A DNA stretch of 64,000 nucleotides from positions 2,058,501 through 2,122,500 of the forward strand of contig NC_019936.1 of the NCBI RefSeq assembly GCF_000327065.1. The letters are read 5' to 3'. Under the pieces are notes generated by a model. That model saw only the letters and a list, made by a program, of their open reading frames with translations. It ran no database searches and was not told where the DNA came from. Positions 9,110 to 17,606 of the stretch are shown piece after piece. Within the stretch, counting starts at the first letter, position 1; each line of letters starts with the position of its first letter. The position numbers were made by a program, and so were the translations under genes. The stretch comes from Stutzerimonas stutzeri RCH2. GTDB taxonomy: Bacteria > Pseudomonadota > Gammaproteobacteria > Pseudomonadales > Pseudomonadaceae.

Positions 9110-10567
9110 TCAGCGTTGCGCCGTGCTTTCGCTGCGCTGGTTGTACAGGCTGACCAGCACCTGGTCGAGAATCGACGAGGCACCCCAGGGACGCGGATGG
9201 TTGAGGATGGCCACGACCGCCCAGACGTTGCCATCACCGTCGCGACTGTATCCGGCAATGGCGCGGACATTGTTCAGCGTTCCGGTCTTCACATGTGCCT
9301 TGCCTGCGACGGGCGTATTACGTAGCCGCTTGCGCATGGTGCCGTCCACGGCAGCCAGCGGCATCGACGAGATAAATTCGGCAGCGTACGGGCTGCGCCA
9401 GGCGGCCTGCAGCAGGTTGCCAAACTCCCTGGCGCTGACGCGCTCGGCGCGGGAAAGTCCCGAGCCATTCTCGATCACCAGATGCGGGGAGATCAGTCCT
9501 TTCTTGGCTAGCCACTGGCGAATGACCCGCTGCGCCGCCTTGGCGTCGTCGGCGTCCGCTTCGTTGCGGAACGTCGCGCCCAGACTCAAGAACAGCTGCT
9601 TGGCCATGGTGTTGTTGCTGTACTTGTTGATGTCACGAATGATCTCGGTTAGATCGGGCGAATAGGCCCTTGCCAGCAGTCGTGCACTGCTGGGCACTTG
9701 AGCCACGCGGTCGCGGCCGAGAATGCTGCCGCCGAGTTCAGCCCAAATCGCGCGAACCGCACCTGCGGCATAACGCTCGTGATCCAGCAGGGAAAGGTAG
9801 GTCTGGGCGCTGCAGCCAGCGGCGAGCTTGCCGGTGACCACTACGGTCACGCCGTCGCCGTCCGCTACCGGGTTGTAGAGTACCTCCGGCCAGCCTGGAC
9901 ATTTGGCTGCAGGCAGCGCCTGTACGCGGTTGTCGATGCGCACGCTGGCAATGGGCGGCTCGACCGCGATGTTCACCTTGCCGCCATCGTTGCGCACGAT
10001 GAAGCGCAGCGCCTTCAGATTGACCAGTAACGAATCCGGTCCGACCAGAAAGGGCTTGTTCTGGTCCCCGCCGTCGTCATCGAATACCGGCAGCTCGGGT
10101 TGAACGAAGTGGCTGCGATCAAGCACCAGGTCGCCGGTCACTTTGTTCACGCCGTTAGCGCGAAGATCCCGCAGCAGCAGCCAGAGCTTCTCCATGTTCA
10201 GCTTGGGATCGCCACCGCCCTTGAGGTAGAGGTTGCCGTTGAGGGTGCCGTCCACCAGAGGACCGTCTGCATAGAACTCGGTCTTCCATTGGTGGTTCGG
10301 ACCTAGCAGTTCGAGCGCGGCATAGGTGGTAACCAGCTTCATGGTCGAGGCCGGATTAACCGAAACATCGGCGTTGATGAAGGTTGGCGCTGCCTTGCCG
10401 GTCAGCGGCAGCATGACTACCGATAGCGCGTCGTTGTTGATCTTGTTCGCTTTGAGCGCCTGCTCGACCCGGGTAGGGAGAGTCTGATTTACCCCTGCAG
10501 CAACGGCGGGCAAGGTCACCGGCAAGGCAAGAATGGCGAAGGTAATGCCGCGGAGGATTCGGTTCAT
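9110..10567 (-). CDS. dacB: D-alanyl-D-alanine carboxypeptidase/endopeptidase, PBP4
   Basis: A periplasmic low-molecular-mass penicillin-binding protein that trims or cuts peptidoglycan cross-links. From the ATG at 10567 it is 485 residues, and GAGGTG eight bases upstream supports that start over the longer frame. It has a signal peptide (MNRILRGITF... cleaved near AVAAG), the SxxK nucleophile motif STMK (Ser74), SNN (KYSNN) and KTG (VKTGTLNN). In P. aeruginosa dacB is linked to ampC induction; that is family knowledge and not shown here. It is convergent with rlmL and divergent from yggL. Confidence 0.96.
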   Translation of the reverse strand: MNRILRGITFAILALPVTLPAVAAGVNQTLPTRVEQALKANKINNDALSVVMLPLTGKAAPTFINADVSVNPASTMKLVTTYAALELLGPNHQWKTEFYADGPLVDGTLNGNLYLKGGGDPKLNMEKLWLLLRDLRANGVNKVTGDLVLDRSHFVQPELPVFDDDGGDQNKPFLVGPDSLLVNLKALRFIVRNDGGKVNIAVEPPIASVRIDNRVQALPAAKCPGWPEVLYNPVADGDGVTVVVTGKLAAGCSAQTYLSLLDHERYAAGAVRAIWAELGGSILGRDRVAQVPSSARLLARAYSPDLTEIIRDINKYSNNTMAKQLFLSLGATFRNEADADDAKAAQRVIRQWLAKKGLISPHLVIENGSGLSRAERVSAREFGNLLQAAWRSPYAAEFISSMPLAAVDGTMRKRLRNTPVAGKAHVKTGTLNNVRAIAGYSRDGDGNVWAVVAILNHPRPWGASSILDQVLVSLYNQRSESTAQR

Positions 10568-10839
10568 GTACGAGCACCTCTGGGCAAACACAGGGAGCTG
10601 CTGGCAATTCGGTTTGACATGGGTTTCCCACTGCTCTTAGGGAAGAAGTGCGGCCATTATGCCCGCGCTGTAGCGGCGCAGTGCCTCTATCCGATAAGCG
10701 TAGCTGCGGTATATGGGTTACTGCAAAGAGATATACGTGGCTCGGGTCCTCTAGCGCCACGGTCCATCACCGGTCATCGCCTTGGCACGGGTTTCTGTTA
10801 GAGTGCGCGCCGTCATCAAGTAGAAAAAGGATCGCTCCA

Positions 10840-11184
10840 ATGGCTACCAATCGTTCGCGTCGCCTGCGCAAGAAACTCTGTGTCGATGAGTTCCAGGAAC
10901 TGGGCTTCGAGGTCAATCTCACCTATCGCGAAGGGATCGAAAGCAAGGCCGTGGATGACTTCCTCGAAGCGTTCATCGATGAAGCGATGGAAGCTAACGA
11001 ACTCGGCTACATCGGCGGTGAAGATTACGGTTTCGTGTGCCTCGGCCGCCGCGGTTCGGTCAGCGAAGAGCAGCGGGCGACGGTGGATGCCTGGCTCAAG
11101 GGCCGCAACGAGCTGGCTGAGTACAGCGTCAGCCCACTGATGGATGTGTGGTACCCGGAAAACCCGATCAGGGCTGAGAAGTAG
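10840..11184 (+). CDS. yggL: YggL family protein (DUF469)
   Basis: A 114-residue protein of the YggL family, small acidic proteins of gammaproteobacteria that have been linked to ribosome assembly; the exact function is not settled. The N-terminal basic stretch NRSRRLRKKLCVDEFQELGF and the acidic middle (VDDFLEAFIDEAMEANELGY) are typical. I chose the ATG at 10840 because MATNRSRRLRKKL is the family N-terminus; AAAAAGGA lies about seven bases upstream. Its last 17 bases overlap the 3' end of the opposite-strand FUSC gene, an uncommonly tight tail-to-tail arrangement. Confidence 0.9.
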   Translation: MATNRSRRLRKKLCVDEFQELGFEVNLTYREGIESKAVDDFLEAFIDEAMEANELGYIGGEDYGFVCLGRRGSVSEEQRATVDAWLKGRNELAEYSVSPLMDVWYPENPIRAEK

Positions 11185-12259
11185 TCTGCTCGTCTGATCG
11201 CTGTGCTGCCAGCTGGGCCTTCCTGCGTGAACGCCTGGCCAGCAGCATCTGCAGCAGATGCATCAACGTGGCGATGAGCAGCGCGACGCCTACGCCGATA
11301 GCGGCGTTTATGAGACGAATCTGCGGGAGATTCCAATCCTGAGCCAGCGTTTCTGCCAGCAGCAGGAACAGCAGGGTGGTCTGCAATACGAACAATCCGT
11401 AGTGATTAGCCTGGAATGCCCTGCCCAGCACCACCAGTGGCAGCAGAATCATCACCATCAGCGGTGGATCGGCCAGGCCGTGACCGATGTAGATCAGAAT
11501 CGCCGCTGCCGCCAAAATCCCCAGACTTGCTTGAAGCGCCCGCACCAGGCTGCGCTCCAGATCCATCTGCAGCGTGGTGAACACGGCCAGCGTCAACCAA
11601 TAGCCTCTCGGCAGCGATGCCATATTGACGATCACCCCACCGATTGCGCCGGCCAGCGTGTAGGTCAATGCATGCACTCGCCATTGCCGGATGGGCGTGC
11701 GCCGCGCATGCCGGCGTAGCACGCGCAGAATGCTCATCAATCGCGGCATGTATGGCCACATCCGCAGCCCGTGCATCCCGCGCATGCCGAATGCGAGCAA
11801 AGTGACCCAGAGGCCACCGAGAGCAAAGAGCACAGCAATCGCGTAGGGATTATTGAACTCACCGATGCCATATTGGCCCTGGCCTAGACAAAGGCAGATC
11901 GCCAAGCCGATTCCGAGCTTTCCTGCTTCGCTGCCGTAGCGCTGCAGCCAGGCCAGCAGCAAACCGTAGAACGCGAACAGTCCGAGACTGATCAATGGGT
12001 GGGTCGCGGACCAAAAACCGAGTCCGGCACTACCGGCGCCCAATGCGATGAGCAACAGCATACGCAACATGCCGAATCGGTGAAGCGGGTTGGCTTTGGC
12101 TGCCTGAAATGCGCCCACGGTCGCCCAGAGGAAGCCCGGATGACCACTGAAGAGCCCGAGCAGCAAGGGCAGGGCACAACCGAAGCCGGCGACCATGGCG
12201 GCACCCCAGGCGGGACGCCCAGGATGCCAATGGATGCTTTGTCGCAACAGGCGCTTCAT
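11168..12259 (-). CDS. FUSC (fusaric-acid-resistance-like) inner-membrane protein
   Basis: A polytopic membrane protein of 363 residues. About four hydrophobic helices near the N-terminus (WGAAMVAGFGCALPLLLGLF onward), a cytoplasmic basic linker (RRHARRTPIRQW) and a second hydrophobic block form the duplicated FUSC-like layout. Related proteins act as aromatic acid or drug exporter subunits; the substrate here is unknown and no periplasmic adaptor gene is adjacent. It begins 5 bases after the stop of the dGTPase-like gene, so the two are probably co-transcribed. The C-terminus is basic and Gln-rich. The family call is likely; the transport role is inference. Confidence 0.8.
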   Translation of the reverse strand: MKRLLRQSIHWHPGRPAWGAAMVAGFGCALPLLLGLFSGHPGFLWATVGAFQAAKANPLHRFGMLRMLLLIALGAGSAGLGFWSATHPLISLGLFAFYGLLLAWLQRYGSEAGKLGIGLAICLCLGQGQYGIGEFNNPYAIAVLFALGGLWVTLLAFGMRGMHGLRMWPYMPRLMSILRVLRRHARRTPIRQWRVHALTYTLAGAIGGVIVNMASLPRGYWLTLAVFTTLQMDLERSLVRALQASLGILAAAAILIYIGHGLADPPLMVMILLPLVVLGRAFQANHYGLFVLQTTLLFLLLAETLAQDWNLPQIRLINAAIGVGVALLIATLMHLLQMLLARRSRRKAQLAAQRSDEQTTSQP

Positions 12260-12264
12260 GATGA

Positions 12265-13596
12265 TCAGACCGGGCTGGAGCGGCCGGTCATTTCACCTGC
12301 CATCTCCGTAGCGTAGCTGTCGGTCATGCCTGCAATGAAGTCGATCATGCGCAGGAATGACTGATAGAGCGGCAGCTCCGGGGAGGGCGCGCTTCTGCCC
12401 AGCAGGTCAAGGATTCGCTGGTTCTTGAACGAAGGGGTTCCGCCACGATGTTGTTCCAGCGCTGCTCCACAAAACGCGTTGAGCAATATTTCCAAAGTTG
12501 TGTAGGCGCCGATCTCGTGCAGGGTTTTGCGCTTGTCCTGAAAAATCTTTTGCCGGGCCATCGCCTTTGCCTGCAATACGCACTCCTTGGCTGGGCCGTG
12601 CATGTGCTCGACCAGATCGCCATGCAGCTCACCGCGGAGCAGAGCGCTTTGCTGCTCCACGAACGCACCGGCTGCTGCATTGGTCAGGTGTTCGATTGCC
12701 TTGCCACGTAGGATCGCCAACTTGCGCCGCCTGGAATCCCGAGGGCCGAGCTGGCGATAAGTCTCTGGAATGTCATCACCTACCAGTGCCAGCAGCAGTG
12801 CCTCTACCTCGGAGTATTCCAGCAACTCCATCTCCAGGCCGTCTTCGAGATCGATCAGGCCGTAGCAGATGTCATCTGCCGCTTCCATAAGATAGACGAG
12901 GGGGTGGCGCGCCCAGCGCTGTTCGGCAACTTGCGGCAGATCCAGCTTCTGTGCGATCTGTTCCAGCAATGGCCGCTCGTTCTGGTAACAGCCGAACTTG
13001 TGTTTCTTGTACCCCAGCGCCTCAGCGTGGCGGGACGTCCATGGGTACTTTAAGTAGGTGCCGAGGGTGGCATAGGTCAGCCGCGTGCCTCCGTCGAACT
13101 GGTGATATTCCAGTTGTGTCAGTACGCGAAAACCTTGGGCGTTACCTTCGAAATTGAGGAAGTCAGCACGCTGCGCGTCGCTCATGTCATCAAGCCATCC
13201 ACGGCCTGCGGCCTGTTGAAACCAACAGCGGATGGCATCTTCGCCGGAATGCCCGAAGGGAGGGTTGCCAATGTCGTGGGCCAGGCAAGCCGACTGCACG
13301 ATCATGCCGAGGTCCGCAGGGCTGCACCATTCAGGCAGATCGTCGCGCAGTACTTCACCGACGCGCATGCCCAGCGACCGTCCTACGCAGCTGACTTCCA
13401 GGGAGTGGGTCAGGCGAGTATGAATATGGTCGTTGCTGGAAACCGGGTGAACCTGGGTTTTGCGCCCGAGCCGGCGAAAGGCCCCGGAAAAAATGATGCG
13501 ATCATGGTCCTTATGGAACGGACTGCGGCCAAGTTCGTCACCACTATGAGCGGACTTGCCGAGTCGTTCGCGAGTAAGCAGCGTGTGCCAGTCCAA
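12265..13596 (-). CDS. dgt: Deoxyguanosinetriphosphate triphosphohydrolase-like protein
   Basis: An HD-domain nucleotidase that would hydrolyse dNTPs to nucleoside and tripolyphosphate, affecting dNTP pools. The metal-binding HD motif is seen in [19 protein letters not shown], with the upstream histidine in RLTHSLEV. I place the start at the TTG at 13596 (protein [14 protein letters not shown], 443 residues), because GGGAG lies seven bases upstream and the length matches the Pseudomonas homologue as I recall it. The alternative ATG at 13617 adds seven residues but has no ribosome-binding site. It is the first gene of a pair with the FUSC protein. Confidence 0.88.
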   Translation of the reverse strand: MDWHTLLTRERLGKSAHSGDELGRSPFHKDHDRIIFSGAFRRLGRKTQVHPVSSNDHIHTRLTHSLEVSCVGRSLGMRVGEVLRDDLPEWCSPADLGMIVQSACLAHDIGNPPFGHSGEDAIRCWFQQAAGRGWLDDMSDAQRADFLNFEGNAQGFRVLTQLEYHQFDGGTRLTYATLGTYLKYPWTSRHAEALGYKKHKFGCYQNERPLLEQIAQKLDLPQVAEQRWARHPLVYLMEAADDICYGLIDLEDGLEMELLEYSEVEALLLALVGDDIPETYRQLGPRDSRRRKLAILRGKAIEHLTNAAAGAFVEQQSALLRGELHGDLVEHMHGPAKECVLQAKAMARQKIFQDKRKTLHEIGAYTTLEILLNAFCGAALEQHRGGTPSFKNQRILDLLGRSAPSPELPLYQSFLRMIDFIAGMTDSYATEMAGEMTGRSSPV

Positions 13597-13759
13597 AGAC
13601 CATCTCCCTATTGCCATTAGCGGGCTGGTGCAAAACTACCATAACTGCTCAGCGCTGATCGGTATTAACGTATCGGCGCCGAGCGGACGCCACCGCGCGT
13701 CCCGCTTCCGCCTGCGGGCGGAGAAGGAATCGCGCTGGTTTTGTGGGGGATTCAGTGTG

Positions 13760-14080
13760 CTAGTGCAGCTTTTCCCGTAGCTTTTGCTGGCCCTTGATCA
13801 GCGGATACAGCGTTAACGCTACACGAGCCAACTTGCCTACCTTACCCATCCGGCGGCCAAACAAGGCGAGTACCACCGTGGCGGCCACCATCAATGGGCC
13901 TTTACTCGAGGACGGCTCAGAGGGTGAGCGCCGCGAAGTTACGAAGTTCTTAATCTGATGCAATGGATGAGAAAGCGGCTGCGCATGATAGAGCATCTGT
14001 TGGCGGTGCATCTCCATTCGCAGGCGCACAAGATCCTTGCGCATGCTCAGCTCATTCGCTGTGCTTAATGGACGGCTCAT
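13760..14080 (-). CDS. YqjK-like small basic protein
   Basis: A 106-residue protein: a charged N-terminal half (MRKDLVRLRMEMHRQQML), then one hydrophobic helix (GPLMVAATVVLALFG) followed by a very basic tail. The start ATG at 14080 overlaps the stop of the preceding holin-family gene by four bases (ATGA). Topology and position as third gene after YqjD- and YqjE-type genes resemble E. coli yqjK, but sequence similarity by eye is weak. Role unknown; presumably an inner-membrane protein. Confidence 0.7.
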   Translation of the reverse strand: MSRPLSTANELSMRKDLVRLRMEMHRQQMLYHAQPLSHPLHQIKNFVTSRRSPSEPSSSKGPLMVAATVVLALFGRRMGKVGKLARVALTLYPLIKGQQKLREKLH

Positions 14081-14457
14081 GGCAATAAACGCTCCCGGTT
14101 GCGCTCCAATTCTTCGAGGGTCGCCTGAAACGGTGCTGCACATTGCTTTGCAAGCGCGATGGCGCGGCTGATGCAGACACCCATTACAACCGCATAGATA
14201 GCACACAGGGTCAGGATTGCCGCGATCCTGTGGGTATCCCAGAACGCGATAACGATCGCAGCTGAAAGACCAACCAGAATCAACAGACCAAGAATGAGAC
14301 TGACGCCCGCCAGCAGAAACAGCCGGAACGTCCGCGCTTTCTCTTCCTGTACCTCGATGCCGACAAGCTCTAGGTGCCCTTGCAGCAGACCGACAAACGC
14401 GCCGCCCAGCTTCTTCAGCGATGGCTTAGGCGCCTCAGCGCCGGGCTTTGCTTCCAT
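14077..14457 (-). CDS. YqjE-type phage-holin-family membrane protein
   Basis: A 126-residue inner-membrane protein. An amphipathic N-terminus (KLGGAFVGLLQGHLELVGIE) is followed by two hydrophobic helices (LFLLAGVSLILGLLILVGL and IAAILTLCAIYAVVMGVCI). The name comes from the YqjE/holin superfamily; it is a cellular gene, not a prophage sign. I chose the ATG at 14457 because GGGAGAG lies seven bases upstream. The ATG at 14472, which overlaps the previous stop as TGATG, is possible and would add five residues. It is the middle gene of a three-gene operon. Confidence 0.8.
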   Translation of the reverse strand: MEAKPGAEAPKPSLKKLGGAFVGLLQGHLELVGIEVQEEKARTFRLFLLAGVSLILGLLILVGLSAAIVIAFWDTHRIAAILTLCAIYAVVMGVCISRAIALAKQCAAPFQATLEELERNRERLLP

Positions 14458-14471
14458 TGGTAGCTCTCCCA

Positions 14472-14873
14472 TCAACGACGTGTAATCAGACCCAGCAGAA
14501 AACCAACACCGGCAGCGATGCCGATCGACTGCCACGGATGCGTATGCACGTACTCTTCCGTGCACTGGATGGCGGCCTGCCCTTGATCGCGCATAGAGCC
14601 CTCACGCTCTTTGAGCATCTCCCGGGCCTTCGCGATGTTCGCGTTGATCTTGCTGCGCAGTTCTTCGGTCTGGCCGCCAGCGGTTTCCTGGGTATGCTTA
14701 AGTAGTCGCTCGGTGTCGCCGATCAAAGTGTGGAACTCCTCGATCAGGGCGTTTTGCGCTGCCTGTAGATTGCGTCGGTGGGCCGATGTATCGATCAGGG
14801 GGCGGGTGCTCCCAGCAGGCCCCTCGGGGATAGGGGTATTGTCGCTGGTGCCGAAGGTGGATTCGGTAGACAT
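14472..14873 (-). CDS. ElaB/YqjD/DUF883 family membrane-anchored protein
   Basis: 133 residues. The N-terminal half is a long helical, charged region (LQAAQNALIEEFHTLIGDTE..., KINANIAKAREMLKER), likely coiled coil, and the C-terminus is a single membrane helix with the family signature HPWQSIGIAAGVGFLLGLI ending in RR. E. coli YqjD binds ribosomes at the inner membrane in stationary phase; a similar role here is inference. The ATG at 14873 has AAGGAG at good spacing. It leads the yqjD-yqjE-yqjK-like operon, stress-responsive in relatives. Confidence 0.88.
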   Translation of the reverse strand: MSTESTFGTSDNTPIPEGPAGSTRPLIDTSAHRRNLQAAQNALIEEFHTLIGDTERLLKHTQETAGGQTEELRSKINANIAKAREMLKEREGSMRDQGQAAIQCTEEYVHTHPWQSIGIAAGVGFLLGLITRR

Positions 14874-15045
14874 TCGCAGCTCCTTCTTGAAACTCGCAGG
14901 GACAGAAGGTCCCGTTGCCTCAGGTTTCGAGCGCGGAGTCGTTGTAAAGGTTCCCCGTTTCGTTACTGCAGCGGAAAGGGCTTGCGTCGCAGTTAGAAAC
15001 GTACTGCAGCAGACAATGCAGCAGACAAGCCACCAAACTGCCGGC

Positions 15046-15075
15046 AAAAGAAAACCCGCCGAAGCGGGTTTTCTT
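15046..15075. terminator. Terminator of the OprD-type porin gene
   Basis: A perfect 12-bp stem (AAGAAAACCCGC and GCGGGTTTTCTT) around a CGAA tetraloop, with T residues following in the minus direction. It begins 25 bases after the porin stop at 15100. Symmetry allows function in both directions, but only the minus-strand gene needs it here. Confidence 0.85.
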
Positions 15076-15099
15076 ATTACTACACCATACCTACCGCTA

Positions 15100-16377
15100 T
15101 TACATCAGCGGAATGGTGTAGCTGACGATCAGACGGTTTTCGTCGATGTCGTTGCCGTAGTTATTACGGGCAGTTGCGTTACGCCATTTAACGTTCAGGT
15201 TCTTCAGCGCACCTTCTTGGAAGGTGTAACCGATGTCCATGTCGCGTTCCCATTCTTTGCCTTCGGTGCCATTGGCGCGCTCGAAGTTATCACCGGTAAT
15301 ATAGCGAGTCATGAAAGTCAGGCCCGGGATACCGATGGAAGCAAAGTTGAAGTCGTAGCGAGCTTGCCAGGATTTCTCATCAGCGTTGGCAAAATCGTTG
15401 ATCTGGACGTAATTCACCAGGAACGGATCGGTCGCGCCGCCGACATAGGCGAAGCCAGTATCGCCGCTCATTTTCTGATAGCCGAGACCGAAGCTGTGGC
15501 CGCTCAGAGAATAGGTGACCATAGCGCCAAGTGCTTTGTTGTCGACATTGGAGCTGCCGTCGTCCTTGGAGCGCGAGTAACGCAGATCAGTTTTCAGCGA
15601 CTGGCCGTCAGCAATGGGCAGTACGTGCACAAGGTTGTACGTGTGCTGCTTATAAAGATCTTCAAGATTGCTGTAGTAATAAGTAGCAGTCAGGTCTTTG
15701 GTGACTTGGTAGCTACCGCCCAAGAAACGGAAGTCATCAGATTGGTTATTCGGTGCGCCGCCATCAATGGTAATACCACGGCGACCACCGGTATTCAGAG
15801 ACATCACTTGGTTGTTGGTGGAGTCACGATGGTTGATGCGATTTGCATAACCAGCATCAAGCGTCAGGCCTTTGATTTCTTTAGAAACGATCTGCGCACC
15901 CTGCATGGTCTGTGGCAGCAGGCGGCTGTCGCTAGTACCGATGGCAGGATTCTTGAACTGCAAGGTACCTACTTTCAGAACGGTTTCGGATACTTTTGCC
16001 TTACCGGTCAGGCCGAACGACGACCAGTCACCAGGTGCTTCGTTGCCGTACGAGCTGGGCATGAGGCCGCTACCGGCAGTATCTTCACTGGAGTAAAGCT
16101 TGACGCCCTGCAGAGCTAAAGCGTCAACCCCGAACCCAACGGTACCCTCGGTATATCCAGACTCTACGCGAAGCAGGAAGCCTTGGCCCCACTCTTCGGC
16201 TTTGGACTGGCCGCTAGCACCGCCTTCTTGACGGAAATCGCGATTGAAATAGAAGTTACGCAGTTCCAGACCGGCCTTGGTGTCTTCGATGAAGGCGGCT
16301 TGGGCCATGGTTGGGATAGCCAGTGTTGCTCCCAGTGTGGCGAGGGCCACGCCCCGGGCGATGGGGGTCTTGAGCAT
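15100..16377 (-). CDS. OprD family outer-membrane porin
   Basis: A 425-residue outer-membrane channel for small substrates. It has a signal peptide (MLKTPIARGVALATLGATLA, cleaved after AQA), the OprD-type mature start FIEDTKAGLELRNFYFNRDF, many aromatic-flanked beta strands (LDAGYANRINHR, LTATYYYSNLEDLY), a C-terminal VSYTIPLM, and the family's LLPQTMQGAQI. Position near rmf, rlmL and dacB suggests the OpdQ (PA3038) relative, but substrate class cannot be read from sequence by eye. Strong GGAGAAA at the start. A pair of inverted repeat sites lies upstream (separate entry). Confidence 0.9.
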   Translation of the reverse strand: MLKTPIARGVALATLGATLAIPTMAQAAFIEDTKAGLELRNFYFNRDFRQEGGASGQSKAEEWGQGFLLRVESGYTEGTVGFGVDALALQGVKLYSSEDTAGSGLMPSSYGNEAPGDWSSFGLTGKAKVSETVLKVGTLQFKNPAIGTSDSRLLPQTMQGAQIVSKEIKGLTLDAGYANRINHRDSTNNQVMSLNTGGRRGITIDGGAPNNQSDDFRFLGGSYQVTKDLTATYYYSNLEDLYKQHTYNLVHVLPIADGQSLKTDLRYSRSKDDGSSNVDNKALGAMVTYSLSGHSFGLGYQKMSGDTGFAYVGGATDPFLVNYVQINDFANADEKSWQARYDFNFASIGIPGLTFMTRYITGDNFERANGTEGKEWERDMDIGYTFQEGALKNLNVKWRNATARNNYGNDIDENRLIVSYTIPLM

Positions 16378-16787
16378 TTCTTATTTCTCCTCGTTGGATG
16401 ATGCTCTGAAGTCGCTCTTTACGGCGCCATGCAATAAAACATTACAGAGGTTTTTCAACCTTTAGACTTTAGTCGCCAAGCCTCCCAAGTCAACGTGCTA
16501 GACGGTCGCAGGCCAAGGTGCCCAATTCTGGCAGTCGGCTATAAATCGGGACGTCACTTGGGATTGGCGGTTAAAGACTAAAGGGTGCACCGGACAATCT
16601 GTGCTGCCGCGGGTCGCAGCATCCTAGCGTTTTGCTCGGGCAGAGTCGAATCAAGCTCGAATAATTGCCTGATGACTGGGGTGGAATTCACACTTTCCAG
16701 GCGTCTCGGGGCAACGATTAGTCAGTAATGCCGGCGTTGCAATTGAGCCTTGCTAGAATCATCGAGCCGACATAGCGAGAATTTCAG
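16378..16787. other. Intergenic region upstream of the porin with a pair of inverted sites
   Basis: This 410-base gap between two divergent genes holds no ORF I can support. It contains two inverted copies of TAAAGNCTAAAGG: one at 16458-16474 (minus orientation) and one at 16569-16586 (plus orientation), 13 of 14 positions matching. The first is about 80 bases upstream of the porin start. They look like operator half-sites or paired operators, but the regulator is unknown. Confidence 0.45.
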
Positions 16788-17036
16788 ATGTTGCCAGAAT
16801 GCCAACTTTTCGGGACCTTGGGCTGCCATCTCTGTGAGCAGGCGGAGGAAGTGCTCATGCCTTTGGTTGAGCACGGCCTGCTTGTCGAGCTAATGGATAT
16901 TGCTGAGCGCCCCGAGTGGGTCGAGCATTACGGTCTGCGCATACCGGTACTCCGGCGCATCGACACTGGCGCAGAGCTGGATTGGCCATTTGAGCCAGAG
17001 CAGGTGGTGGGCTTTCTGCAGATTCCTAGCGGCTAG
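16788..17036 (+). CDS. Glutaredoxin-like thiol protein (DUF836 family)
   Basis: An 82-residue protein with thioredoxin-like elements: a beta strand, then GTLGCHLCEQAEE with a CxxC redox pair (Cys13 and Cys16), and the cis-proline-type loop YGLRIPVLRR. This matches the small glutaredoxin-family (DUF836/YbbN-like) proteins of pseudomonads. A redox or disulfide-exchange role is probable, partner unknown. It is monocistronic: a good terminator follows 18 bases after the stop. Confidence 0.85.
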   Translation: MLPECQLFGTLGCHLCEQAEEVLMPLVEHGLLVELMDIAERPEWVEHYGLRIPVLRRIDTGAELDWPFEPEQVVGFLQIPSG

Positions 17037-17054
17037 GCGAAAACTGCGGGCATA

Positions 17055-17083
17055 AAAAAACCGGCTGATTTAGCCGGTTTTTT
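17055..17083. terminator. Bidirectional terminator between the glutaredoxin-like gene and tRNA-Pro
   Basis: AAAAAACCGGCT, a five-base loop, AGCCGGTTTTTT: a perfect 12-bp stem with an A-run on one side and a T-run on the other. It can end both the plus-strand redox gene and the minus-strand tRNA transcript. Confidence 0.9.
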
Positions 17084-17111
17084 CGTTCCACTCAAACTGA
17101 GTGGCGGGATT

Positions 17112-17188
17112 TGGTCGGAGCGACTGGATTCGAACCAGCGACCTTCTCGTCCCGAACGAGACGCGCTACCAAGCTGCGCTACGCTCCG
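17112..17188 (-). tRNA. tRNA-Pro (anticodon CGG)
   Basis: On the minus strand 77 bases fold as a tRNA: acceptor CGGAGCG pairs with CGCTCCG, the anticodon loop is TTCGGGA giving CGG, the T-loop is GTTCGAATC, and CCA is encoded. It reads CCG proline codons, frequent in this GC-rich genome. Confidence 0.97.
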
Positions 17189-17200
17189 AAGATGGCGCGC

Positions 17201-17228
17201 ATTCTACAGAAAAAGTTTTGTCGCACAA
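17201..17228 (-). promoter_or_regulatory. Promoter of tRNA-Pro(CGG)
   Basis: On the minus strand TTGTGC, a 16-base spacer and TAGAAT, followed directly by GCGCGCC. The GC-rich stretch after the -10 box is the discriminator type expected of stringently controlled stable-RNA promoters. Confidence 0.65.
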
Positions 17229-17338
17229 GGTGTTAGGCGGGATTTTTTTGGGGCGGGGCGTTGAAGAAGGAAGGTTCAGCAAAGTGATCCGCCACGCTGC
17301 AAAACCCATTGCTTCGGCTAAGCGCGGCGGCTCTGTGA

Positions 17339-17560
17339 TCAGAGTTCGCGAACGGTGCGTACCTGGTCCTTGTTCACCTTGCCTGGCTTGCCATCGATCT
17401 GCTCGTACTCGTAAAAACCTGACTCATCATCATAGTCCGGGCGGTCCAGTGTCTGGATTTCCCGGCCGTCGTTGAGGGTAATCACGCTTGGATTGGAGCA
17501 GCCGGCCAGGACACCGAAGCTCAGCGCGAGGACAAGAGCGGGAAGTTTGAGTGACTGCAT
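17339..17560 (-). CDS. YgdI/YgdR family (DUF903) small lipoprotein
   Basis: A 73-residue lipoprotein: signal peptide MQSLKLPALVLALSFGVLAGC with the lipobox LAGC, then a short beta-barrel-like SH3-type domain with the family pattern ITLNDGREIQTLDRPDYD and the ending KVNKDQVRTVREL. The function of this family is unknown. The ATG at 17560 gives a proper signal peptide; the longer frame does not. It sits downstream of mobA on the same strand, 46 bases away. Confidence 0.88.
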   Translation of the reverse strand: MQSLKLPALVLALSFGVLAGCSNPSVITLNDGREIQTLDRPDYDDESGFYEYEQIDGKPGKVNKDQVRTVREL

Positions 17561-17606
17561 GACGCTGTTCCTTCTGCGGTTTTCGATACTCATCCGACGA
17601 GGCGTA

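Noticed and set aside
14077..14457. Prophage holin
   Set aside because: The holin-family protein is in a YqjD/E/K-like cellular operon and no other phage gene is near.
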